Below the pieces are notes generated by a model. That model was not told the origin of the DNA, searched no databases, and saw only the letters and a list, made by a program, of their open reading frames with translations. From T3SED10-260 sp035363255 (lineage in GTDB: Bacteria > Caldisericota > Caldisericia > UBA6126): a DNA stretch of 64,000 bases. Position 1 is the stretch's first letter. Every line of letters begins with the position of its first letter. The translations under genes were made by a program, and so were the position numbers. The DNA lies in the NCBI GenBank assembly GCA_035363255.1, contig DAOSES010000002.1, positions 1-64,000 on the forward strand, given 5' to 3'. Of this stretch, positions 27,089 to 34,462 are shown piece after piece.

Positions 27089-27901
27089 ATGCGCTATTTC
27101 ATTTCTGTTGATATGGAAGGCATTTCAGGCTTGGTTGACTGGCACGATCCAAAGGAAAAAATAAACCAATTCATGACTCGCGAAGTTTTAGCTGTGATTA
27201 ATGGCATAAAGAAAAAAGATTCATTGGCTTATATTCTTGTTTGCGATGCCCATGATAATGGGCAAAATTTGAATATTTTAGACTTACCTGAAGATATCCA
27301 TCTCATCCAGGGACCCACTCGTACATTTTATATGGTACAGGGATATGAAGACAAGTTTGATGCAGCAATTTTTGTTGGATACCATGCACCAGTAGGCACC
27401 TGGAAGGGATTAATGGACCATTCTTACTCAAGTTCTGCTTTTTTTGAAGTGCAAATCAATGGAGATCCAGTAGGAGAAGCAGAAATAAATGCAGTACTTC
27501 TTTCAGAAGCAGGTATTCCTGTCATCCTGATGAGTGGTGATAACGAGTTTAAAAAGTTCTCTTCTGTTCGTTTCCCTCAAACAAGCTTCGTAGTAACAAA
27601 AAACTCTATAGGCAAGTTTTGTGCAGAATTAATCCATCCTGACTTGATTCATCGACAATTGGAAGAGGAAATACAAAAAGCGATAGACCAAATTGGAGGA
27701 ATGAGTCTTTATGCGCCTACACCACCGCTTCATGTGGAAGTAACCTTGGTCAACACGCTTATGGCAGATATTGCAGCTACGCTTCCGGGGGTAAACCGTC
27801 TGGATGGGAGGAAACTATCTTTTACGGCATCGAATGGCAAAGAAATGTACCGCTATATCATGAGTTTGCTATATCTTTGCGTGGCTTCAAAAGTAAAATA
27901 A
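27089..27901 (+). CDS. dppA: M55-family D-aminopeptidase (DppA-like)
   Basis: 270 residues. It cleaves D-amino-acid peptides such as D-Ala-D-Ala. Zinc-ligand motifs of family M55 are present in order: 'DMEG' (Asp8, Glu10), 'DAHDNGQN' (His55), 'GYHA' (His99), 'DHSYSSS' (His111, matching the catalytic histidine) and 'GEAEINA' (Glu130/132). I set the start at the ATG preceded by AAAGGAGG with a good spacer; an upstream in-frame start lacks such a site. It is divergent from the AraC/GyrI regulator. A role in recycling cell-wall D-peptides or foraging is likely. Not followed by peptide transporter genes, unlike the Bacillus dpp operon. Confidence 0.9.
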   Translation: MRYFISVDMEGISGLVDWHDPKEKINQFMTREVLAVINGIKKKDSLAYILVCDAHDNGQNLNILDLPEDIHLIQGPTRTFYMVQGYEDKFDAAIFVGYHAPVGTWKGLMDHSYSSSAFFEVQINGDPVGEAEINAVLLSEAGIPVILMSGDNEFKKFSSVRFPQTSFVVTKNSIGKFCAELIHPDLIHRQLEEEIQKAIDQIGGMSLYAPTPPLHVEVTLVNTLMADIAATLPGVNRLDGRKLSFTASNGKEMYRYIMSLLYLCVASKVK

Positions 27902-28037
27902 CTTCACAAAGCCAATAACCCTTGTGATGGCTCGACGCAGAAAAAAGTAAAAAAACTCCCTACATTCCATTGCTTTCATATATAATAAATAGCAAGATTG
28001 CTGTTTTCGTAAAAACTATTAAAGGGGTGTAGTGATA

Positions 28038-28412
28038 ATGCCAAAGAAATGGTTTTTGTTGAGAAATGAAAAACAGCTGGGACCCTATACCTGGAGTCAA
28101 TTGGTGCATCAATATAGGGATGGCAAACTAAAACGTAATGACCATCTTTTTGATCCTGTCACGGGTGCTTTTATTACTGCGGAGCATGTTCGGGGTTTGA
28201 TCCCAAAACACACTCATCAAAACAATTCCCATTATTCCAATGGTTTTTTATCTTCTGAAAAAGAAAGAAAATTTTTTATTATTGTGATATCTCTTATGGT
28301 ATTTTTGGTGATAAGTGCAGTAGTTTTTGTGATTGTATGGAAAAATTGTTATTGCAAACCAGTGCAATTACAAAAAACAAACCTTGAAAAAGCTCTTCCA
28401 GGCATCCCTTAG
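28038..28412 (+). CDS. GYF_2-domain single-pass membrane protein
   Basis: 124 residues. The N-terminal GYF_2 (DUF4339-like) domain (about 2-50) has 'WFLLRNEKQLGPYTWSQLV' and 'GKLKRNDHLFD'. A single membrane span lies at about 78-102, and the tail is short. GYF_2 modules are thought to bind proline-rich peptides or mark cytoplasmic faces of membrane proteins. GGGGTG sits before the ATG; a GTG six bases earlier is possible. The gene ends 37 bases before the first RND pump gene on the same strand, so it may be co-transcribed. The same GYF_2 domain begins the large zincin protein near 58.7 kb. Confidence 0.75.
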   Translation: MPKKWFLLRNEKQLGPYTWSQLVHQYRDGKLKRNDHLFDPVTGAFITAEHVRGLIPKHTHQNNSHYSNGFLSSEKERKFFIIVISLMVFLVISAVVFVIVWKNCYCKPVQLQKTNLEKALPGIP

Positions 28413-28449
28413 CTTTGATTTGTTTTTCAATCATTGAATCAGCATTTCG

Positions 28450-30501
28450 ATGAGAACATATACATTAAAACTCCTACAAAAACGTAAAGCTATTTATTTT
28501 CTTTACAGTTTAATGACTATTATGATGTTGTTTTCCATGCTGACTGGTCGAACCAGTTTTGATGTTTTTGAATTTTTACCTTCCAGTGCATCTTCTATTC
28601 AGGGATCCAACATTCTTCGTCAATCAGGAAGGTCTGTTTCCAGTCTCTGGTTGATGATGCCCAGTGAAGATCTTGCTAAGGTTGAAGAAATCAAGACCAG
28701 GATTGAAAAGCTACCTGAAATAAAACAAGTACTCTGGATTAGCAATTGGGGTAATGCGTATCAGGCAAGCTTCATGCATCAAAAAGCTCTCTCCACTGCC
28801 TATTTTTCTAAAGACCAAACGCTTATGGAAATACAATTTTCCCCAAATGTTTCAAGAGAAGAGCAATACCAATCAATAGAAGTGATTCACAGCATCATTC
28901 CCCCTGAAGCAGTTTTGGGAGGAGAAGCTCTCATTTTAGCTGAGTTAAAAAAGTTAATGTCATTCCAACCTCGTTATTACCTTCTGATAGCAATTTTAAG
29001 TATATTTTTGATTTTGTTATTCTATTTTCGATCATGGAAAAAACCTATAGTGATATTACTCGGTATGGGGGTTTCTATCATATGGGCTTTGGGATTAGCA
29101 TCACTTTGGCAGTCTATGTCCACCATTACCCGTGCAGTTACTCCTGCAATTTTATTAGGTATTACCCTCGACTATTCCCTGTTTTTTATACATCGCTTGG
29201 AAGAAAGCAAAAACAGCCCCCTCCCCTTTGAGGAAATAATAGTAACTGCTTTACAAAAAACGTTCAAGCCTGTGCTTATTAGTGCTTTAACTACACTCAC
29301 GGGATTAGCTACATTATTATTAATGAAGTTCGGTATGGGCCCTGATCTGGGTTTAGCTCTTATCAGAGGAGTTCTTATCTCGCTTTTGCTCAATATGACT
29401 CTACTTCCTTGTTTGGTCTATTCCACCCAGGATCTTTGGGAAGCTAAAAAGTTACTCCAACAAAAGACGAATCCTAAAAAACTGATTGTCCAGTTCCGTC
29501 TCCTTATCAAGATATTATTTCCTGTAGTGCTTATCTTGAGCATATATTTTGCTTTTTTAGGAACTCAGGCTAACTATTACATTTCAAATCGAAAGCAGTT
29601 TAAAGAAAATACTACTATCATGAAATCAACTCATGAGATTGAAGCAGTTTTTGGATCCAAAGAAATGGCTTTCATATTGTATCCACCTATTAGCGATAAC
29701 GAAGAAATTGCCTGGAATAAACAAATATCCAATCTTCCCTCAGTTGAAAAAATACTTTCTTTTAATACTTCAGTCAATCCCGATTTACCTCACTTTTTAC
29801 TACCGGAAGTAGTCTTGGATCAATTCGTTGTTCCGCCCTATCGACGAGCCGTACTTTTTTTTAAAAACTCGATAGATAATCCTTCAACATCAGAGGACCT
29901 AAAAAAGATCATCCATTTAAATGATGCTGTGTTTTCAGAATCTTATATAGCAGGACCACTTGGCTTGGAACATGAAGTGAAAGCGATGCTGAAGCAGGAT
30001 TTAAATCGAGTTACCTTATGGTCAGCTTTATTGATTGCTTTAATCATTTTAATCAGTTTCAGATCTTTCTGGTTAACTGTTGTTGTGGTTGGTGGGGTCC
30101 AGCTTTCAATCTGGAGTAATATTGGTATTAGCCACTTTTCAGGACTTTCACTATATCAGTTGACCCCCATATTCATTAGTGCTATTCAAATGGGAGCAAC
30201 TATTGATTATGGAGTCTATTTTGTCTCACGTTTTATGGAAGAAAAATCGCAGGGGAAAGACTTTTGGAACACCATGTATTCTACTTGGATTCACTCATTT
30301 TCTGCTGTGTTTACCAGCGCTATTATACTTTTTTCAGCTACCATAGGCATTTCATTCATATCAAGTTTATCAACTGCTTCCCAGATAGCTATGCTTTTGG
30401 GTAGAGGTGCTTTGCTCAGTTTTACTCTTGTAATGTTCTTTTTACCTTTGTGGCTTTATCCTGTTTTTAAAAAAGCGAAGGAGCCAAAATATGATCAATA
30501 A
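28450..30501 (+). CDS. RND-superfamily (MMPL-type) transporter, cassette 1
   Basis: 683 residues with the two-fold RND layout: TM1, an exported loop (about 40-165), TM2-6 (about 175-325), TM7, a second loop (about 375-515), TM8-12. Each half carries the conserved TM4 motif: 'GITLDYSLFFIHRLEE' (about 236-251) and 'MGATIDYGVYFVSRFMEE'; the aspartates are the expected proton-relay residues. Such pumps export lipids, drugs or peptides using the proton gradient. The stop overlaps the start of the secreted partner gene by 11 bases. A paralogous pump lies at 34463-36532. The substrate is unknown. Confidence 0.88.
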   Translation: MRTYTLKLLQKRKAIYFLYSLMTIMMLFSMLTGRTSFDVFEFLPSSASSIQGSNILRQSGRSVSSLWLMMPSEDLAKVEEIKTRIEKLPEIKQVLWISNWGNAYQASFMHQKALSTAYFSKDQTLMEIQFSPNVSREEQYQSIEVIHSIIPPEAVLGGEALILAELKKLMSFQPRYYLLIAILSIFLILLFYFRSWKKPIVILLGMGVSIIWALGLASLWQSMSTITRAVTPAILLGITLDYSLFFIHRLEESKNSPLPFEEIIVTALQKTFKPVLISALTTLTGLATLLLMKFGMGPDLGLALIRGVLISLLLNMTLLPCLVYSTQDLWEAKKLLQQKTNPKKLIVQFRLLIKILFPVVLILSIYFAFLGTQANYYISNRKQFKENTTIMKSTHEIEAVFGSKEMAFILYPPISDNEEIAWNKQISNLPSVEKILSFNTSVNPDLPHFLLPEVVLDQFVVPPYRRAVLFFKNSIDNPSTSEDLKKIIHLNDAVFSESYIAGPLGLEHEVKAMLKQDLNRVTLWSALLIALIILISFRSFWLTVVVVGGVQLSIWSNIGISHFSGLSLYQLTPIFISAIQMGATIDYGVYFVSRFMEEKSQGKDFWNTMYSTWIHSFSAVFTSAIILFSATIGISFISSLSTASQIAMLLGRGALLSFTLVMFFLPLWLYPVFKKAKEPKYDQ

Positions 30502-32185
30502 ATCATTATGCTGCTTTGTAGTTTTGTGGAGTCTAATTTTTTCTGCCTTGATTATGCCAGTAAATGCAGAAGAAGCTATGACTGAAGAGTATCAAGTAAG
30601 ATTTATGCTGTCTAAGCCTGACGGTGAGATGATAGAAGACAAACAAGTTTCAACTTCTTCATATCCTTTGTTAGTTCAAAATTCCTCTCCGACTTCTGAT
30701 GCTCCAGTGATATTAAGTGGAACGTACTGGCTAAATGACGAAGAAAAATCCTGGGATCAAATTGCTGGTCAAGCCGGGACTCTTCGGGTTGAACTCGTAT
30801 TGGTAAATCAACACCTGGATGAAAGTACACAGGAGAAAGTCCCTTATCTTGTGCAGATTCAAGTTCCCATCGATCTAAGAGTCTGCTCATTACTCGAAGC
30901 ACCCTTGGCAGATCGCGTAAGTGTAGGATATATTCAAACCTTATCTTTTTCTGGATTACTTCAAAGCACTATGCTTGCCACTTGGACTGCTTATAGTGAG
31001 CAATGGCATCAAGAACCCATCAACCTTACCTTGATACCAAAAATGCTGGATATCCCCATCCCTGACTTTGCTTCTCAAATTAGTATTCAACTACAAGGGC
31101 TAAACAAAATGGATTCGGGTATCCAACAAATGCTTGAAGGAATGCTAATCATGGAAATGAGTATTCATGAACTCAATTTAGGTTTTAGAGATTATCAAAG
31201 TGGATTTCGTCAGTGGAACCTTGGGTTTCAGGAGTTAAACAGCAAACTCCCCGAAATCAGTCAAGCTTTTGATCAATACCTACTCCATATGTCATCCTTT
31301 CAAGAAGGAATAAGGCAGATCCAAGTTGCTTTGAATGAGGCTGAAGGAAATTTCAAAAAACTTCAAAAAGACATGGAACAAACTCAACAAGCTCTTCTTC
31401 TGTTATCAATGACTGTTAATCAGCTAAACACAGATCATCAGGAATCATTAAACCTGGTGACAGCTATAGTCGATCAGCAGTTATCCATTGATTTGCTTGC
31501 CAATGAGCTTATAGTCGCATATCCCCAAGACTCCCCTCCTTGGACTTTGGCAAAACAAGTATTGTCTCAGTCACAATCACAACAAGAACTATTATCGCTC
31601 ATTCAAGCTCAGACCAACAAACTTACCTTGATCAACAGCTTTATGATTGAGATGCAAAAAAAACTGAAAGAAGAGTATATTCCCCTTTTAACTGAAAGTT
31701 ATCAAGCTTACCAAGAGCTGATCCTTGGAATCGATCAAATGGATGAAGGAACACATCAAATCATAGAGGGTCTGGAGCAGGGCAAAAAAGGATCATTGGA
31801 GGCTTCTAAAGGGTCTCAGGAGCTTTTTGAAGCTCAAAAACCCTTAAGGCAAGCAAGAATAGAAATAGCAGAGGGAATTAGAGCTTTATCCCAAGCTCCA
31901 AGGATGCTTATATCTTCTCTTAGACAACTACGTTTTCAAGGAGTTCTGCCAATGAGCAGGGCTAACAAAGAAGCTCTGGATAGGTTTCTAAAGGAAAAAA
32001 ATGTACTAAATCTAAAAAAAAGTATTGTAGAAAAGCACAAAAACCAGGCTCTTGTGATAAAGATTGATTATTCTATCAGTCAGGATAAGAATGAAAACAC
32101 TTTTTTTGACCAACCAGCAAGCCAACAAGTCAATACTAAAAATCCCTTTTACCGCATTAAAGAATGGTTTCGCTCCTTATTTTAA
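30491..32185 (+). CDS. Secreted coiled-coil partner of RND transporter, YhgE/Pip-like, cassette 1
   Basis: 564 residues with a signal peptide (about 1-27, ending 'VNAEEA'). A beta-rich domain (about 30-205) is followed by a long helical region (about 210-500) with repeated spaced glycines and glutamines ('QMLEGMLIMEMS', 'QMDEGTHQIIEGLEQGKKGS'), the pattern of the YhgE/Pip exported region. Unlike YhgE it lacks a C-terminal membrane block. AAGGAG precedes the ATG, which lies within the pump gene. A homologous protein follows the second pump. By position it is likely a periplasmic or surface adaptor of the pump, comparable in role, not sequence, to membrane-fusion proteins. Function inferred. 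Confidence 0.7.
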   Translation: MINKSLCCFVVLWSLIFSALIMPVNAEEAMTEEYQVRFMLSKPDGEMIEDKQVSTSSYPLLVQNSSPTSDAPVILSGTYWLNDEEKSWDQIAGQAGTLRVELVLVNQHLDESTQEKVPYLVQIQVPIDLRVCSLLEAPLADRVSVGYIQTLSFSGLLQSTMLATWTAYSEQWHQEPINLTLIPKMLDIPIPDFASQISIQLQGLNKMDSGIQQMLEGMLIMEMSIHELNLGFRDYQSGFRQWNLGFQELNSKLPEISQAFDQYLLHMSSFQEGIRQIQVALNEAEGNFKKLQKDMEQTQQALLLLSMTVNQLNTDHQESLNLVTAIVDQQLSIDLLANELIVAYPQDSPPWTLAKQVLSQSQSQQELLSLIQAQTNKLTLINSFMIEMQKKLKEEYIPLLTESYQAYQELILGIDQMDEGTHQIIEGLEQGKKGSLEASKGSQELFEAQKPLRQARIEIAEGIRALSQAPRMLISSLRQLRFQGVLPMSRANKEALDRFLKEKNVLNLKKSIVEKHKNQALVIKIDYSISQDKNENTFFDQPASQQVNTKNPFYRIKEWFRSLF

Positions 32186-32264
32186 CTTTTCGTCTTTACT
32201 AAACTGCTTTAGTTCTCATAATATTACAAGAGATGATACTATTTGCGTTGGAGGTTAAAACAAG

Positions 32265-32888
32265 ATGAGTGTTTTGGGACAGGATTATGATAAAGTGCTT
32301 GAAAAACTTGAACCAAATAGCTTTGACAAAAAACAGGTGCTCCTTTTTACCAAAGAGGCAAAAGTATATAAATGGTACAACAGCGAATATGAATTCCGCT
32401 CAGGTATCAGCTGGCTAAAAACTCTGGAATTGTCCGAGAGTGATGAAGTGATATACGGGGTAGGGATAGATAAGCTCCAAGGTTATATGTTGTTTGCTTT
32501 TTCCAATGGGAAAGTTGCCAAAATCAATTTAAGTGCCTACGATACAAAAACCGAAAGAAAACAACTATTAAACGCATTCAACACCGAAGCAACATTAATT
32601 TTTATTAAGTATGTTTCCCAAGATATCGATATCATGCTTACAGGATCAAGCGGTAAAGCCCTTATTATTAATACTTCCATCATTAACCCACTAGACACCA
32701 AATCTTCCCGCGGAGTGCAGATTTTAAAATTGAAACCATCCACTCATGCCGAAAAAGTGTATTTGCTGGAAGAGATTGATATTCAGGATATTTCATACTA
32801 CAAGCGCGATGCAGCAGCGGTAGGGTATTATTTGAAACCCGAAGATCGGCTAATAAAAAAGGAATTTATTCAAGAGAATATTGGTTAA
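32265..32888 (+). CDS. Orphan protein resembling the DNA gyrase A C-terminal beta-pinwheel
   Basis: 207 residues, no signal peptide. The middle (about 70-165) reads like gyrase A C-terminal repeats: a blade 'FSNGKVAKINLSAYDTKTER', a strand pair 'IMLTGSSGKALIINTSIINP' and 'SSRGVQILKLK', corresponding to GyrA's 'G.AIRF...R...GVRGIKL'. The N-terminal 70 residues and the C-terminal 40 have no match I recognise. There is no topoisomerase catalytic domain. GGAGG lies ten bases before the ATG. It is flanked by the RND cassette and the CxxCxxC protein, with no gyrase genes nearby. It might bind or wrap DNA, or modulate a topoisomerase. An unrelated propeller fold is the alternative. Confidence 0.6.
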   Translation: MSVLGQDYDKVLEKLEPNSFDKKQVLLFTKEAKVYKWYNSEYEFRSGISWLKTLELSESDEVIYGVGIDKLQGYMLFAFSNGKVAKINLSAYDTKTERKQLLNAFNTEATLIFIKYVSQDIDIMLTGSSGKALIINTSIINPLDTKSSRGVQILKLKPSTHAEKVYLLEEIDIQDISYYKRDAAAVGYYLKPEDRLIKKEFIQENIG

Positions 32889-32919
32889 TATAGTGTAATT
32901 TTATTAAAGGAGATGAATC

Positions 32920-33273
32920 ATGAGTGATAAAATTAAAGTCGAGATTTATGGTATAAAAGACCAGCTCCCTCCCACGGGTTGTTCTTCCTGTGCAGGATGC
33001 AAATCTGCGGGGGATTGCGCTCCACCCAAAACCATGGGTGAAATGTACGATGAGTTAGTATCCTTTATTAATGAGAGTCAAGTTAAAGATAAAGTTGAAC
33101 TGTGTTTTATTGATATCGAAAATGATACTACCGGATCTCTCGAAGACGTAAAGAAAGCTATGGAAGTTGGTAATCGTATTCCTTTTACTGCTATTGGGGG
33201 AGTTCTGAAGTTTCAGGGTGGAGTTTATCCTCAGATGGTAGTTCAGGAAGTATTAAAAGCGTTACAAGCTTAA
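32920..33273 (+). CDS. Thioredoxin-fold-like protein with CxxCxxC cysteine cluster
   Basis: 117 residues, cytosolic. After an initial strand ('IKVEIYGIKD') comes a cysteine-rich loop 'GCSSCAGCKSAGDCAPP' (Cys at about 21, 24, 27, 33). Then follow a helix, a strand 'VELCFIDIEND', a helix and 'IPFTAIGGVLKFQGG' with a cis-Pro-like position, which together suggest a thioredoxin-like fold similar to YuzD-type putative oxidoreductases. The cluster could bind Zn or Fe-S, or be a redox site. AAAGGAG precedes the ATG; it starts 31 bases after the gyrase-like gene and ends at a terminator. Exact function unknown. Confidence 0.6.
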   Translation: MSDKIKVEIYGIKDQLPPTGCSSCAGCKSAGDCAPPKTMGEMYDELVSFINESQVKDKVELCFIDIENDTTGSLEDVKKAMEVGNRIPFTAIGGVLKFQGGVYPQMVVQEVLKALQA

Positions 33274-33296
33274 TATCTCTTTTGTTTTGGCATGAA

Positions 33297-33340
33297 GGAT
33301 GGGTTGCTTGGATGCCCATCCCGTGCTTTTCTTTGTTTTG
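33297..33340 (+). terminator. Candidate intrinsic terminator
   Basis: GGATGGG (33297-33303) and CCCATCC (33315-33321) can pair around an 11-base loop. A T-rich run follows (33326-33340). It sits just after the CxxCxxC gene. The stem is short, so strength is uncertain. From here to the small membrane gene (about 33341-33504) I see nothing but AT-rich DNA. Confidence 0.5.
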
Positions 33341-33504
33341 TGGAGTCATAAGTTTCTCACATCAGTCCAATCTTGATGAGAGAAAAAAGCAATCTGTTTT
33401 ACAAACAAAACATATCGCATCCCAAAATGTAAAATAGCCCATATCTTAATACCAAAAAAAGACTGAGAAGAATTAAATCAGAAGCTATAGTCCTTGATAG
33501 AATC

Positions 33505-33666
33505 TCATGGAAAAACAACATAAAACCATATTGTACTAGCCAATACTAATAGAAAAATGACAATTATCAAAATCTTATCTTTTAAAGTAGAACCACCTCG
33601 AAAAAGATCAGCCAGTAAAAAGGTGACTGCTATCAGAGCCAGCAACGGTCCAGCTTTAGCACCCAT
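33505..33666 (-). CDS. 53-residue two-span membrane protein
   Basis: A small gene in the 526-base gap upstream of the second TetR gene. The translation begins MGAKAGPLLALIAVTFLLAD, continues with a short charged turn 'LFRGGSTLKDK' and a second hydrophobic segment 'ILIIVIFLLVLASTIWFYVV', and stops. That gives two membrane helices joined by a basic loop. GGAGG lies exactly five bases before the ATG (33672-33676), which is strong support that it is translated. It is divergent from TetR. No family recognised. Confidence 0.55.
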   Translation of the reverse strand: MGAKAGPLLALIAVTFLLADLFRGGSTLKDKILIIVIFLLVLASTIWFYVVFP

Positions 33667-33741
33667 GAATACCTCCACTCAGCATCAATTCTTTGTGCTA
33701 CCAAAGAAAAGTATTTCTTAAGCTACTAAATATGTCAACGT

Positions 33742-33770
33742 TTGTAAAATTATTAAAAATAAGTTACAAT
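33742..33770 (+). promoter_or_regulatory. Candidate promoter of TetR/RND cassette 2
   Basis: TTGTAA (33742-33747), 17 bases, TACAAT (33765-33770). It ends 29 bases before the TetR start codon. Both boxes are close to consensus and the spacing is ideal. The surrounding DNA is very AT-rich, which raises the chance of a coincidental match. Confidence 0.45.
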
Positions 33771-33799
33771 AGTAAAAAATAGAGAATTGAGGTTCGCTA

Positions 33800-34387
33800 A
33801 TGCAAGTGAAAAAAAATGAAATCCGTGCTTTGATACTAAGTTATGCACTGGATGAATTTGAGAAAAATGGCTTTGCAGGTACTCAAATGCGAACGATAGC
33901 ACTTCAGTCCCAGACCTCAATTGGCAATATTTACCGTTATTTTACAAACAAAGATGATCTTTTTGATGCTGTCGTACAACCAGTATACATTAAAATTTCA
34001 GCATTGATTTTTGATTTGTACAAAAACGATCCTACCTCTCATGCCCATATTTCCCTTGTTGCTCATCGTGTTTCGCAAGGAATCATGGAAGTTTATAAAA
34101 AACATGGAAGAGAGCTTTTTGTCTTGATTGACAAGAACAAAGGTTCTCGATACGAGAATTTTATGAAAACAGTGATCAAGATGGTCGATGAAAGATTAAA
34201 ACAAGAAATTTCTTTCAATGATGATCCTTCCCAGGTATTAAGTTTTGTTATTTCTTCTGGTTTTGTAGAAGGTCTATTCATAGTATTAAGAAAATACCAG
34301 GATACCGCAGTGGCTCAAAAAATAATCAAACAGATGATTTTGTTCTACTTTGACAATATACAAGAACGTCTTGAATTAGGAGCTTAA
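33800..34387 (+). CDS. TetR-family regulator of the second RND cassette
   Basis: 195 residues. The N-terminal helix-turn-helix (about 8-55) has 'ALDEFEKNGFAGTQMRTIALQSQTSIGNIYRYFTNKDDLF', a textbook TetR DNA-binding domain. The helical ligand domain occupies about 60-195. A GAGG element precedes the ATG. The gene is 75 bases upstream of an RND pump on the same strand, the standard arrangement in which a TetR repressor controls an export system and itself. No regulator lies beside the first cassette, so it may control both copies. The ligand is not predictable. Confidence 0.88.
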   Translation: MQVKKNEIRALILSYALDEFEKNGFAGTQMRTIALQSQTSIGNIYRYFTNKDDLFDAVVQPVYIKISALIFDLYKNDPTSHAHISLVAHRVSQGIMEVYKKHGRELFVLIDKNKGSRYENFMKTVIKMVDERLKQEISFNDDPSQVLSFVISSGFVEGLFIVLRKYQDTAVAQKIIKQMILFYFDNIQERLELGA

Positions 34388-34462
34388 GTCAATATGATTT
34401 GTCGGGTGGATTTTTTTTGCATCAAAAGCGAACAAATATTCATTTATGATTGGAGCTGAGTT

